A DNA stretch of 64,000 bases, from contig JADGDV010000003.1 in NCBI GenBank assembly GCA_016744695.1, positions 124,001 to 188,000 on the forward strand. Reading direction: 5' to 3'. This document shows, in pieces, positions 19,595-29,765 of this stretch (the stretch's first letter is position 1; each line of letters opens with the position of its first letter). This stretch comes from Hahellaceae bacterium. Its GTDB lineage: Bacteria > Pseudomonadota > Gammaproteobacteria > Pseudomonadales > Oleiphilaceae. The notes under the pieces are model-generated. The model saw only the letters and a program-made list of their open reading frames with translations. It did not search any database and was not told the origin of the DNA. Made by a program: the position numbers and the translations under genes.

Positions 19595-22339
19595 TTACAA
19601 AAGCTCTAACTCTCTTGATTTTATCAGTGCTTCCGTTCGTCGCTTTACATTAAGCTTACTATAGATATTATTTAAATGACTTTTTACCGTTGACGCTGCA
19701 AGCGATAAGCGCTCAGATATTTCTTTATTCGTATAACCTTTTCCTATTAGCCTTAGTACATCTACTTCACGCGGAGTTAAAGCACTTACCAAGTTTTCTT
19801 TGACCATTAACTTGTCGTTACCGGCAGCATTAATCTTATCGGCAAGCAGGCTCTCTCTTTTTTTAATTTCATGAAGCAAATTATGACAATATTCAGAAGC
19901 AATATTTTCAGTAATTGCGAGTTTTAACAATGGCTTTATAACGCTAGCTTCATCAATCATTAAACTAACGAAGTCACAAGAAGCACTTAATTCCAATGCT
20001 TTAAAAAATGCCAATTTGGCCTTTACTTGGTCCCCTTTAAAGACAAAAAACTGAGCCCTAATCAAGTAGGTCTCAATGACACGCTTTGTTACACCTCTGC
20101 GCTCTGAAACGGCTTCGATATTATCTAGCAAGGCCAGTACATCATTACCTTTTATCATATTAACGATGGAATAGAACAACCTTTCATTTTCATATTGATA
20201 ACGCCAAATACCAGATTGCTCTGACTGCTCCTTTGTCCATTGTAATAATGTTTGGAATTTACCTTTCTTTAATTGTAAGCCCGCATAAACCTTACAGACA
20301 TCAAATCCAGCTACATATTTTTGAGCGCCGAAATTTGATTTTATATAGCTTTCCAACTCCGTTGTTAACTCAAGCGCTTCGTCTACTTGATTGCAGGAGG
20401 CAAATAATTGAATACTGGCAATATACTTACCATTAATATTATTTCTGGGGTCAGTTCTATCGGCCTTATGACGTTGTAGAATTTGATATGTATTCCAAGC
20501 TTCATCCAATTTGTTAAGCTCACGCTGCAATGACATTAAGTGACTATATAAAACACCTATATCAGGCAAGCACTCCATAGCCTGCTCTTTAAGCCATGCA
20601 AGATTTTCTAAGGCAATTTTTTCTGCTAATTGTGGTTTACCGTTATGCAATAATGCAGATAAAAGCCAGTTTAAACTGGCAATAACGCAGTGCCCATCTC
20701 CCACCTGCTTTGCAGCTGATAAACTTTTATAGGCATAATCAATACAAACAAGCATTTCATCATTAAGAAAATTGTCTGCAGACAAGCCGCAATAACACCA
20801 ACACAAGAGCCGAGGATCATCAAAGCTAGAGTCTCTCAGAATCTCATCACAAAGGCTGCTGGCCAACTGAGTGTCGCCGCTAAAACGAGCCATATGGCTC
20901 CGTATAAATTTAGATGCTCCCTCTATAGCAAAAAAGTCATTCTGATTATTAAGTCCATATTCTGAGTAATCACTAAAAGACGTTAAAGCAAATTTACTTT
21001 TGGCCTCTTCAACCTTGTGATCAACCAACGTTAGATAGTCGTTAGCCTCATTATATTGGAATACCGCAAAATGAAAAATGGCTTTAGCTAATGCTAATTG
21101 CGGTCTAGATTCAATGATAGACGCCGGGAAGAGTTTAAGAATATGCTCAGCTTCTCTTGTGCTGTGAAGCTGCGATAACGTTGAGTAAGCCTTTGAAAAT
21201 AATAAACTTGACCACTCCCAATCTTTTTTCAACAATGCTATTTCAAGCGCTTCATCGTAAAATTGATTTGCATCTAACCACTGAATTGCATTATCTCTTA
21301 ATTTCACTAATTTATGGCTGCTTTCATTTTCAAGATACCCTAAAAGCCATTCTTGAAACAAAGCATGAAACCTAAACCATTTACCCTCATCATCCAAAGA
21401 AACCAGCAGCAAATTAGCATCTAACAATTGATCAATTATTTTTCTGCCTTGGTTAAAGTCATTAAGTGCATTACAAAGCTCGGCACAAAACCTTGGAACC
21501 ACCGACATGCTTAAAAGAATCTCTTTTATTTGACTATCTAGTTGATGAAAAACCTGTTCAAAAAGAAAATCTGATAGCAAGTCGTCTTGAGCTAAAATGC
21601 TATTATTAACACAACTACCCGCTTTGATAGATAAGCCACTCAGTTGCACTGCCGCAGCCCACCCTTCGGTCTGTCGATATAACTCTGTTAGTTGCTCTTT
21701 TTCAAGTTTTAGCATTAGTTTCTGATATAGAAAACTAGACGTTTCATCAATATCAAACGCGAGTTCATTACGGGTTATAAGATTGAGTTGTAACTTGGAC
21801 CTTCGATGCGAAACAGAAAGGTCAGGAATTTGTCTACATGTAGCCACAATGTAAACCCATTGAGGCATATAATCGATAAATCTATTTATAGATTCAATAA
21901 GTGGTTTATTTGAAATGCAATGAAGGTCATCAAGGACAATAACAAGTTTAGGAGGCCTGTTTCTTTTTCGGGTTAATTTTATTAAGGTCTCAAGCAACCA
22001 ATCAACAAATTCACAGTAATCAATTTTATCTGACTGCTGAAGTAATAACGCCGCCTTTTGTGCAAGCTCGTTATCATACTTCCTTAAACCTTCACAAAAA
22101 TATGCCCAAAATACCGCAGGAGAATTATCCTTCTCATCAATCGAAAACCAACTGTAATCCAAATTACTTTTTTGCAGCCAAAGGCATACAAGCGTCGATT
22201 TACCATAACCAGCAGGCGCCGTGACTATGGTGATTTTATTGCTAGAGTAATTATCCAACTTACTTAACAGGGAGCACCTTGGCACAAGGTTGCTCGTCGT
22301 GGGCATATATAACTTAGTTTGTAATATTCTGTAGGCCAT
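19595..22339 (-). CDS. MalT-like LuxR-family transcriptional regulator
   Basis: A 914-residue STAND-type regulator. The N-terminal ATPase has Walker A APAGYGKST (residues 41-49) and Walker B LVIVLDDLHCI. A long helical TPR-like middle region follows, and the C-terminal LuxR HTH reads LTPREVDVLRLIGKGYTNKEISERLSLAASTVKSHLNNIYSKL. Such proteins (MalT, AcoK, AlkS) bind an inducer in the TPR region, form ATP-dependent oligomers and activate nearby genes. The inducer is unknown. Neighbours suggest it controls the FilA-like gene or the c-di-GMP gene 30 bases upstream on the same strand. Confidence 0.9.
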   Translation of the reverse strand: MAYRILQTKLYMPTTSNLVPRCSLLSKLDNYSSNKITIVTAPAGYGKSTLVCLWLQKSNLDYSWFSIDEKDNSPAVFWAYFCEGLRKYDNELAQKAALLLQQSDKIDYCEFVDWLLETLIKLTRKRNRPPKLVIVLDDLHCISNKPLIESINRFIDYMPQWVYIVATCRQIPDLSVSHRRSKLQLNLITRNELAFDIDETSSFLYQKLMLKLEKEQLTELYRQTEGWAAAVQLSGLSIKAGSCVNNSILAQDDLLSDFLFEQVFHQLDSQIKEILLSMSVVPRFCAELCNALNDFNQGRKIIDQLLDANLLLVSLDDEGKWFRFHALFQEWLLGYLENESSHKLVKLRDNAIQWLDANQFYDEALEIALLKKDWEWSSLLFSKAYSTLSQLHSTREAEHILKLFPASIIESRPQLALAKAIFHFAVFQYNEANDYLTLVDHKVEEAKSKFALTSFSDYSEYGLNNQNDFFAIEGASKFIRSHMARFSGDTQLASSLCDEILRDSSFDDPRLLCWCYCGLSADNFLNDEMLVCIDYAYKSLSAAKQVGDGHCVIASLNWLLSALLHNGKPQLAEKIALENLAWLKEQAMECLPDIGVLYSHLMSLQRELNKLDEAWNTYQILQRHKADRTDPRNNINGKYIASIQLFASCNQVDEALELTTELESYIKSNFGAQKYVAGFDVCKVYAGLQLKKGKFQTLLQWTKEQSEQSGIWRYQYENERLFYSIVNMIKGNDVLALLDNIEAVSERRGVTKRVIETYLIRAQFFVFKGDQVKAKLAFFKALELSASCDFVSLMIDEASVIKPLLKLAITENIASEYCHNLLHEIKKRESLLADKINAAGNDKLMVKENLVSALTPREVDVLRLIGKGYTNKEISERLSLAASTVKSHLNNIYSKLNVKRRTEALIKSRELELL

Positions 22340-22369
22340 ATGATTATTCTAAGTGAGTTTTACATTAAC

Positions 22370-24187
22370 TTACAGTGCAATTTCCACCCTATTTCGTCCT
22401 TCTTTTTTTGCTTTATAAAGTGCTACGTCTGCTCGATCAAACATATCCTTACGTTTTCCATCTGCATCAGGAATCAATGAAATGGCACCAATACTAACCG
22501 TTAAATTAAGCTCAATCTCAGATATTAAGTAAGGCGTATCTTCAATTTTTTTACGTAGTTTTTCAGCCACTTGCAATGCACCATCACTAGGTGTTTCTGG
22601 TAGCAAAACAACAAATTCCTCACCACCATACCGAGCAACAAGATCTTGGGGGCGTGAAATTAACTCCCTAAGTGTTTCCGATACCATTTTCAAACAATAA
22701 TCACCCGACTGATGGCCATGTTTATCATTAATATTTTTAAAGTAGTCGATATCAATAACCAGTAATGATAAAGGTCTTTGATAACGAAAAGCTGACTCGA
22801 ATACTTTTTGAAAGGTCTCTTCAAAAAACCCTCTATTTTTTAATTTTGTTAAAGCATCAATACTGCTTAACTCCATTAAACGATCATTCAGTTCTTCAAG
22901 TTCAATAGTTCTCTCCTGAACCCGTTGTTCAAGCATGACATTCGCTTCTTTCTGTGCAATAAAAGTCTTAAGTTTTTCTTGATACAACCTATCGGCTAAA
23001 GCCAGTGATAGCAGAATAATCTCAATACCCGAACCAATTTGAGTCGCATTTTCGGTAAATACATTTTGTGGTAATAAGGTGAATTTATTAAAAGCCAGTA
23101 CGATGCCACCTACTAATAATGAAAACCAGGCAACAGTAAAATAACGCGCCGAAATATCGCCTTTTAACCAACGATAAGATCCGACCAAAATAAGCAAAAT
23201 ACATGCGGTCGTAGCAACATAAATGGTAGGCCGTATCACTAACTGATAAGGTAACCCTAGTGAAAGCAGCATCAAAATACCTCCACCTCCACTAAGCAGT
23301 AAAATAAAGCGATTTAACGCTCGTTCTGTCACTCGGTTAATAGATAAAAATTCAATAGTAAAAAGCCCACCAAAAAGCACCACCCCGTTAAGAAAGAATA
23401 CAATAGACTGATCATTCCACCACGTTGATGTTGGCCAAATATACTGAAACGTGAGGCTATTAAGGGAGGCAAGAAATAGCGACATACAGGTAATGCAAGC
23501 AACATAATATAAGTAAGATTTTTCAGCCACCGCTCGATACACAAACAAATTGTAGATAATCATGATCAGGGCGATACCAAAATAAACCCCATGAAAGAGC
23601 ATTCTAACTTGGTCGACCTGATAAAATTCTTCAGGCTCCCACAAGGAAAGAGGTAACTGAACCGAGCTGTTTGTTTTTATCCGCAGGTATAAAACTAAAG
23701 ATTCATTTTCTTCAAAACTCAAAGGAATAAGGAAATGTCTATTTTGGATAACCCTATTATTGAAATTTAGTTTATCGCCAAGGCTATAATGTTCACTACC
23801 GGCTGTATTTCTTACTATATAAACATCAATATAGTCCAAAACACTATAACCAATTTTTAATAGCTTTCTACTTGGATAGCCTCTGTTATTTACTAAGGTT
23901 TGCTTAAACCAAAAGGTATCGTTTGAATAGCCAAAATTAACCCGCCGCCCCTCTTGTTTATACCATTGATCGCGACCTAACTTTGAAACAAACTCTAAAT
24001 CGTAACTCTCTGACTCATCATCATTTTCGCTGAATTCAATATAAGAAACCCAGCGACCTAAATCTTCATTACTGCTGACAGAATGAATATCGAGCCCCCA
24101 ACACAGCGACCCTAGAGTCAGCAATATGGAGAGTGTAATTATTCTAATCAACACTCTTAGTATTTCTCCGCAGATAAATTTACGCAT
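22370..24187 (-). CDS. 7TMR-DISM diguanylate cyclase
   Basis: The 605-residue membrane protein has a signal segment, a periplasmic 7TMR-DISM extracellular domain (about residues 35-180, containing the NFGYSNDTFWFK motif), seven transmembrane helices (about 195-400), a short coiled coil and a C-terminal GGDEF domain. The active-site loop is intact (ARYGGEEFVVLLP), with an upstream RPQD in the I-site position, so it should make c-di-GMP. The sensed ligand, possibly a carbohydrate, is unknown. It is a paralogue of the EAL protein at 27029-29683, with the same input domain but the opposite output. Confidence 0.93.
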   Translation of the reverse strand: MRKFICGEILRVLIRIITLSILLTLGSLCWGLDIHSVSSNEDLGRWVSYIEFSENDDESESYDLEFVSKLGRDQWYKQEGRRVNFGYSNDTFWFKQTLVNNRGYPSRKLLKIGYSVLDYIDVYIVRNTAGSEHYSLGDKLNFNNRVIQNRHFLIPLSFEENESLVLYLRIKTNSSVQLPLSLWEPEEFYQVDQVRMLFHGVYFGIALIMIIYNLFVYRAVAEKSYLYYVACITCMSLFLASLNSLTFQYIWPTSTWWNDQSIVFFLNGVVLFGGLFTIEFLSINRVTERALNRFILLLSGGGGILMLLSLGLPYQLVIRPTIYVATTACILLILVGSYRWLKGDISARYFTVAWFSLLVGGIVLAFNKFTLLPQNVFTENATQIGSGIEIILLSLALADRLYQEKLKTFIAQKEANVMLEQRVQERTIELEELNDRLMELSSIDALTKLKNRGFFEETFQKVFESAFRYQRPLSLLVIDIDYFKNINDKHGHQSGDYCLKMVSETLRELISRPQDLVARYGGEEFVVLLPETPSDGALQVAEKLRKKIEDTPYLISEIELNLTVSIGAISLIPDADGKRKDMFDRADVALYKAKKEGRNRVEIAL

Positions 24188-24383
24188 CTAATTTCGCTAC
24201 AACATATTTAATAATATAGCTCAAATACTCAAAATTAACATCGATATAGCCCCCATAAAAACATCTTATTTCTATTCTCAACAAACAGAGCTAAATTCGA
24301 TTTATTAGCTATTATTATCTGATAGAAAGAATTCATACATCAAGTGAACCGGTGCACTCAGCGCCCCCACATTTGGAGGCACC

Positions 24384-25454
24384 ATGACAATACAAGAAGC
24401 ATTATTTGGTTCAAATATTGATTTTCTAAGCCATACGCTTAAAAACGCAAGTAAAAAAGTAGAGCAACGTTCAGTACAGCTAACCGACGGAACCTCAATT
24501 GTTCTCCATGCCTTAGGTGTACTAGAGCTTGTGCCGGTTAATAAAAACACAACCGTTGAGCCGCCAAAACTCATTCTTTCTGCGGGTATTCATGGTAATG
24601 AAACAGCACCGATTGAGTTTTGTAACACCCTAATTAACGAAGTCATCGAGGGCCTGTATCCAGTAAAAACCCCGACCCTATTTATTTTTGGAAATCCTGA
24701 AGCCATGGTAAGTGGTAAGCGCTTTATAGAACATAATATGGATTATTTATTTTGTGGCACCCATGTAAAAACAGCATATTGTAATTCAGTAGATGGGCAA
24801 AGAGCTGCGCTAATAGAACAGAGCGTAGCTGATTTTTCAGAAGGCACCCATAATATTAATCACTATGATTTCCACATGACTATCCGAAATTCTGTTATCG
24901 AGAAATTTGCCAGATACCCTTTTATTCCAGGTCGTACGACAAATCCCATGCAACTTCAGTTTTTAGCCTTTAGCGGTGTCAGTGCATTTCTATTTCAGAC
25001 AACACATGCAACTACATTTTCATCTCATACCGCCGTCAATTTTGGCGCTGAAAGCTTTACCGTTGAGCTAGGTAAAGTTCAGCCCTTTGGTCAAAACGAG
25101 TTAAGGCGATACAATGCATTAACTGAAAATTTAAGAACACGACTAAAAGGTGGCTGGCCCGCACCTAGGCATGCCGAGCATCGGGTTCAATGCTTTGTTG
25201 CCAGTCATGAAATTATTAATACTGGGAACGATTTTGTATTACATATTCCCGAAGATATTAATAATTTCACAAAGCTCCCAGTGGGTAGCGTAGTCTGGGA
25301 AGATAAAGAACAAAACTACCGAGTACAAGGCCAGGATGAATACATTGTATTTCCCAATAGTAAAGTTGGCCCAGGCCAGCGAGCAGGCTTAATGCTTCGG
25401 TTAGTAGATATGAGTGCACCTAATAAAACCACTGAACAAAGCACCTTGCATTAG
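24384..25454 (+). CDS. astE: Succinylglutamate desuccinylase
   Basis: The 356-residue zinc hydrolase completes the arginine succinyltransferase pathway, releasing glutamate and succinate. The zinc motif HGNETAPIEF (His and Glu), an Asn-Pro substrate region (FGNPEAM) and DFHMTIRNS are visible, as in AstE/aspartoacylase enzymes. The start at 24384 has GGAGGCACC directly upstream. Its stop codon abuts the stop of the convergent aminotransferase gene with no spacer. astA, astB and astD are not in the window. Confidence 0.93.
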   Translation: MTIQEALFGSNIDFLSHTLKNASKKVEQRSVQLTDGTSIVLHALGVLELVPVNKNTTVEPPKLILSAGIHGNETAPIEFCNTLINEVIEGLYPVKTPTLFIFGNPEAMVSGKRFIEHNMDYLFCGTHVKTAYCNSVDGQRAALIEQSVADFSEGTHNINHYDFHMTIRNSVIEKFARYPFIPGRTTNPMQLQFLAFSGVSAFLFQTTHATTFSSHTAVNFGAESFTVELGKVQPFGQNELRRYNALTENLRTRLKGGWPAPRHAEHRVQCFVASHEIINTGNDFVLHIPEDINNFTKLPVGSVVWEDKEQNYRVQGQDEYIVFPNSKVGPGQRAGLMLRLVDMSAPNKTTEQSTLH

Positions 25455-26687
25455 CTAGCTAACAAGGGTGGCTACGGCACGTTCAAAGCGAGCTAACCCT
25501 TCTTTTATTTCATCATCTGTAATAATCAACGACGGAGTAAAGCGCACAACATCAGGGCCTGCAACTAACACCATTAGTTTTTCATTTTGAGCTGCCATTA
25601 GAAAGTCTTGAGCCTTCCCCTGCCATTGCTCATTTAACACGGCTCCTACTAATAAACCAGCACTACGTACCTCATCAAGAATATTATATTTCTCATTAAT
25701 GGCCATCAGACCATCTACAAACAATAAATTCTTCTTTTTAACCCCTTCAAGCACCGTAGGGTCGGATACTATATTGACTACGGCCTCACTAACGGCACAA
25801 GCAAGAGGGTTTCCGCCATAGGTGCTTCCATGGGTTCCAATTACCAAGCTTTTAGCAATATCCGTAGTGGTCAGCATTGCTCCAATAGGAAACCCTCCCC
25901 CTAATGCTTTAGCGGTAGTCAAAATATCAGGCGTAACACCATAATTCATATAGGCATAAAATGCCCCCGTACGGCCTACGCCGGTTTGAACTTCATCAAA
26001 AATTAACAGAGCGTTATGTTTATCACAAAGCGCTCTTACACCTTCAATAAAGGTTTGAGTCGCAGCAACAATACCACCCTCACCTTCAATGGGTTCCATG
26101 ATGACCGCACAGGTTTTGTCCGATATTTTAACGGCCAGTGCATCAAGGTCATTATAATCAACATGACTGATGCCACCTGGCACTGGCTCAAACCCTTCAC
26201 GGTATTTTGCTTGCCCACCTACCGAGACAGTGAACAGTGTTCGGCCATGAAAGCTATTATTGAAAGCAATAATTTCGTTTTTCTCAACGCCATTATTTTT
26301 ATCCGCAGGAAAATATTCCCAAGCATAGCGTCTAGCCAACTTTAAGGCGGCTTCATTGGCTTCTGCACCTGAATTTGCGTAAAACACTTTCTCTGCAAAA
26401 GTAAGTTCTGTAAGACGCTGAGCTAAACGAATAGCGGGCTCATTAGTTAATACATTGCTTAAATGCCATAATTTTTCACCTTGGCTTTTAAGCGTACCAA
26501 CCAAAACAGGATGCGCATGACCTAGTACGTTAACCGCAATACCTCCAGCAAAATCTATATACTCATCTCCATTTTGATCCCATAACTTAGCACCTTCTCC
26601 TCGAACAGGTATAACGTAACTTGGAGCATAATTAGGCACCATTACATCATCAAACATTTCACGATTTACGGATTTTCTAACGGTCAT
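25455..26687 (-). CDS. astC: Acetylornithine / succinylornithine aminotransferase
   Basis: A 410-residue class III PLP aminotransferase. It has the cofactor-binding [28 protein letters not shown] (PLP-contacting Asp) and the Schiff-base lysine in [16 protein letters not shown]. ArgD and AstC cannot be separated by motif alone; the adjoining astE favours a catabolic AstC role, though a dual anabolic role (ArgD) is common. The frame runs from 26687 and is convergent with astE, unlike the single astCADBE operon of enterics. Confidence 0.88.
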   Translation of the reverse strand: MTVRKSVNREMFDDVMVPNYAPSYVIPVRGEGAKLWDQNGDEYIDFAGGIAVNVLGHAHPVLVGTLKSQGEKLWHLSNVLTNEPAIRLAQRLTELTFAEKVFYANSGAEANEAALKLARRYAWEYFPADKNNGVEKNEIIAFNNSFHGRTLFTVSVGGQAKYREGFEPVPGGISHVDYNDLDALAVKISDKTCAVIMEPIEGEGGIVAATQTFIEGVRALCDKHNALLIFDEVQTGVGRTGAFYAYMNYGVTPDILTTAKALGGGFPIGAMLTTTDIAKSLVIGTHGSTYGGNPLACAVSEAVVNIVSDPTVLEGVKKKNLLFVDGLMAINEKYNILDEVRSAGLLVGAVLNEQWQGKAQDFLMAAQNEKLMVLVAGPDVVRFTPSLIITDDEIKEGLARFERAVATLVS

Positions 26688-26787
26688 ACAAGCCTCTCTA
26701 AATAGTATTTTAATTAAATAGAGACTATTCTAGTTCGCATTTTAAAGAAAGTGCTTTAAAATACAGCATAAAATTTTGAAATCGCTT

Positions 26788-27048
26788 CTAATTCAATAAG
26801 GGATGCTCTTCAGGTAGCTGCTTTTGCAACCAGATCGCCAGCTTGTGCTTGATACTGGGTTCATTTTCCTGTTCTTTTGGCAATGCTTGTACTTGCTTGT
26901 CATGAACTAATAAACGATAGATATATTCTGACTTTTTTTTCGCTGAATCTGTTGCTTCAAATTTACAAACACCACGTTTCTCTACATAAATAGAACCGAC
27001 TCGAATTGCCTCTTTAACTAACTGAGCCTCATTTTTTAATTTTTTCAT
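26788..27048 (-). CDS. DUF5062 family protein
   Basis: The ATG at 27048 (MKKLKNEAQLVKEAIRVG) has TAGGAATAACT upstream and gives an 86-residue soluble, helical, charged protein. KKSEYIYRLLVHDKQVQ and KHKLAIWLQKQLPEEHP match what I recall of DUF5062, a small cytoplasmic family of marine gammaproteobacteria with no known function. The first 20 bases overlap the 3' end of the upstream GGDEF/EAL gene in another frame, so it is probably translated from the same transcript. Confidence 0.72.
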   Translation of the reverse strand: MKKLKNEAQLVKEAIRVGSIYVEKRGVCKFEATDSAKKKSEYIYRLLVHDKQVQALPKEQENEPSIKHKLAIWLQKQLPEEHPLLN

Positions 27049-29683
27049 AGTTATTCCTATTAAGACTCCAAGGGGATTCATCTAACCAAACTAATAGCTC
27101 ACCAAAAGGCTTCGGCCTAGCTAGATAATAACCCTGTAGATAATCGCACCCCATCTCTTTTAGAGTGTCACAAGAGCTGTGAGTTTCAACGCCCTCTGCA
27201 ACAACCTCATAACCTAAATCATGGCACATATTTACCGTTGTCTTCACGATTATTGAATCATCTTCTTCTTGATCCATATCCATCACAAAAGAACGGTCAA
27301 TTTTAATTTCATGTACAGGTAACTTTTTAATATATGATAAAGATGAATGCCCTGTTCCAAAGTCATCTATCGATAGTCTTACACCAATATGGTTTAGCGT
27401 GGTTAATATCAATAACGCATTTTCAGGGTCTTCCATCATTGCTGTTTCAGTCACTTCTAACACTAGCAACTGTGGGTTAACGCCATATTTGGTCAACACT
27501 GACTTAACCATAATAGGAAAATGTTTTTCCTTTAGGTTTACCGCTGAGATATTTACCGCCACAGCAATCAAATAACCTTGACTGTTTAGCTCAGCTACTT
27601 TTTCTACGGCTTTATCCAGCACCCACTCGGTGACCATGTTGATAGTGCCGGTCTTCTCCGCTATAGGAATAAACTCATCAGGTGGAATAAAACCATGCTG
27701 TGAATGATTCCAACGCAACAGCGCCTCTACGGCCGTCACTCTATTCTGCTTACAACAAACTTGTGGCTGAAAATAGAGTTCCAGAGTATCCTCAGCAATC
27801 GCTTTCCTTAAGTCGCCCATTAAGGTTAAGCGGCGCGCATTATAGGGGTTAATTTCGTCGGAATACTCCGTTACTCTATTCCCTTGATTCAAACCAACAT
27901 CAATCGCAATCATTGCATAGCTGAGCAACGTATCAATATCATCGCCATGTTTAGGGTAATGCGCTATACCTACTGCAGCACCTGCATCAATAGCCAAACC
28001 GTCATACTCTATAGGAGAAATCAATGCGTTTACGATTTCTTTAGCTGATTCACGTATGTGGTCATTCTTACTACGATCAATCAACAAAGCAATGGAAACA
28101 CCTTCAACAACCGCGACACCATATAACTGCCGTTCTCCCTGCTCTATTTCAATTAAACCATCCAAATGTTGAACTTTATTGTTAATTTTCAAACAAATAA
28201 TATTGAGCAACTGATCAGCTCGTATGTGCCCCAGGGTTTTATTGACCTCATGAAAACGATCAAAATGCACTAAAATAAGTGAAACCCCCTTATCATCAAA
28301 TAAGCCGTCCTTCATTAGTTCACTGAAACGACTTTCCAAAAAGGTTCGGTTAGGTAAACCTGTAAGATTATTATGAGTCGCATCATAAATCATTGTCTCT
28401 TCTACTTGATGACGCTGACGCACTTCTGACAGCATTTTCTGCTGCGCCAACCAACGGTTCTTTCGTTCTCTGTTCAGCCTGTCTGCCAAAGCAAAAGATA
28501 GCAATACGGCCTCGAGCGCCGCACCAAACTGCAAACCATTTTCAGTAAAGAAGCTATAAGGGATTAAGCCAAATTTACTGAGTGCCAACACGGTTGTCGA
28601 AAAAACCATGCACATCCATGCTATGGTAAAAAAGCGAGCAATTTTATGCCCTTTCCGCCACAAATAAGGCCCAATAAATATACAACCAATGCTGACCACC
28701 GCCACCATGAGTACTGAACTCGTAGTAACAATTCGATACGGCAAAACAAAGGCGGCAATGATATTCACAAAGCCCAAAAACGCCGACACTTTAAAAAACA
28801 GATCCATACGAGGCGCATAATGGGCTAAAGATAAAAAGCTACGACTAAATAATGAGGTGAATAGTACGCAGCCAGGCACAGCAATTAATATAGCCATCTC
28901 TTGTACTACCGGAAAGGATGGCCATAGGTATTGAAACAGAACACCATGCATGGCCGTTTGTGTCAGTAAAAACGAAAACACAAACATCACATAGTAAATA
29001 TAAGGTGCTTCTCTCAAAGAGAAGAATAAGAATAAATTAAACAGCATCATCACCAGAAGAACACCGTAAAAAACACTTTTACGAATAAGCTCCGCTTGGT
29101 CTGCTAAAAAGAAAGCTTGTTTTTTCCAAAGCATTATAGGTACTTGAACAGAACCATTACTTTTAACTTTGAGATATATTTCAAGCGCTTCGTTTGCCGC
29201 TAAGTTGATCGGAAATACAAAATTTCGGTGCGCTAGAGGGCGCTGGGAAAATGGAACGGTATCTCCCGTTAAATAACGATCAACAATGACACCATTTTTC
29301 ACACTGTAGAAATCTATCTGATCAAGCAGAGGGTAATCTATCACTAAAAATCGTGACTCAGCATTCGGTAATTTATTGTGTAGAGAAAGGCGAAACCAGT
29401 AAGTGCTGCTTGAATACCCGAAATTAGGTGTCTGTTTTGTACTCTCAAGCCAAGGAAGGTCTGTTTGATCAAGAAGGGAGTCAATTTTAAACCAACCACC
29501 TGAATCTTCTACATAATCGAGGTACAAACCTACCTCCTGACTCAATAAGTCTTTATCTAGGGTCATAACCCTTGATTGGTGAGCACTAACATCGAGGCGT
29601 GGCGAAGTCTCTGCAACAGTATGAGTGCTAAGCGAGCTGCAGAAAACAAGAAACAGTAAAAAAAATAAACGAATAAATGCCAC
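27029..29683 (-). CDS. 7TMR-DISM protein with degenerate GGDEF and EAL domains
   Basis: An 884-residue membrane protein starting at a GTG. It has a signal segment, a periplasmic 7TMR-DISM domain (with NFGYSSSTYWFR), seven helices, a GGDEF-like domain (about residues 430-590) and an EAL domain (about 625-875). The GGDEF signature is lost (VVEGVSIALLI), so it should not cyclise GTP. The EAL side looks complete: VEALLRWNH near residue 652, VNISAVNL, LEVTETAMM, and DDFGTGHSSLSYIKKLPVHEIKIDRSF, with the metal-binding DDFG and catalytic Glu. It is predicted to hydrolyse c-di-GMP. It is paralogous to the cyclase at 22370-24187. Confidence 0.92.
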   Translation of the reverse strand: MAFIRLFFLLFLVFCSSLSTHTVAETSPRLDVSAHQSRVMTLDKDLLSQEVGLYLDYVEDSGGWFKIDSLLDQTDLPWLESTKQTPNFGYSSSTYWFRLSLHNKLPNAESRFLVIDYPLLDQIDFYSVKNGVIVDRYLTGDTVPFSQRPLAHRNFVFPINLAANEALEIYLKVKSNGSVQVPIMLWKKQAFFLADQAELIRKSVFYGVLLVMMLFNLFLFFSLREAPYIYYVMFVFSFLLTQTAMHGVLFQYLWPSFPVVQEMAILIAVPGCVLFTSLFSRSFLSLAHYAPRMDLFFKVSAFLGFVNIIAAFVLPYRIVTTSSVLMVAVVSIGCIFIGPYLWRKGHKIARFFTIAWMCMVFSTTVLALSKFGLIPYSFFTENGLQFGAALEAVLLSFALADRLNRERKNRWLAQQKMLSEVRQRHQVEETMIYDATHNNLTGLPNRTFLESRFSELMKDGLFDDKGVSLILVHFDRFHEVNKTLGHIRADQLLNIICLKINNKVQHLDGLIEIEQGERQLYGVAVVEGVSIALLIDRSKNDHIRESAKEIVNALISPIEYDGLAIDAGAAVGIAHYPKHGDDIDTLLSYAMIAIDVGLNQGNRVTEYSDEINPYNARRLTLMGDLRKAIAEDTLELYFQPQVCCKQNRVTAVEALLRWNHSQHGFIPPDEFIPIAEKTGTINMVTEWVLDKAVEKVAELNSQGYLIAVAVNISAVNLKEKHFPIMVKSVLTKYGVNPQLLVLEVTETAMMEDPENALLILTTLNHIGVRLSIDDFGTGHSSLSYIKKLPVHEIKIDRSFVMDMDQEEDDSIIVKTTVNMCHDLGYEVVAEGVETHSSCDTLKEMGCDYLQGYYLARPKPFGELLVWLDESPWSLNRNNYEKIKK

Positions 29684-29765
29684 CTTTTTATCGTTTTTTG
29701 AATAACTTATTAAGTAAAGCTCCTAGGTGATAAAAATTCCATTATTTTTATGTAAAGCTTGGTAT

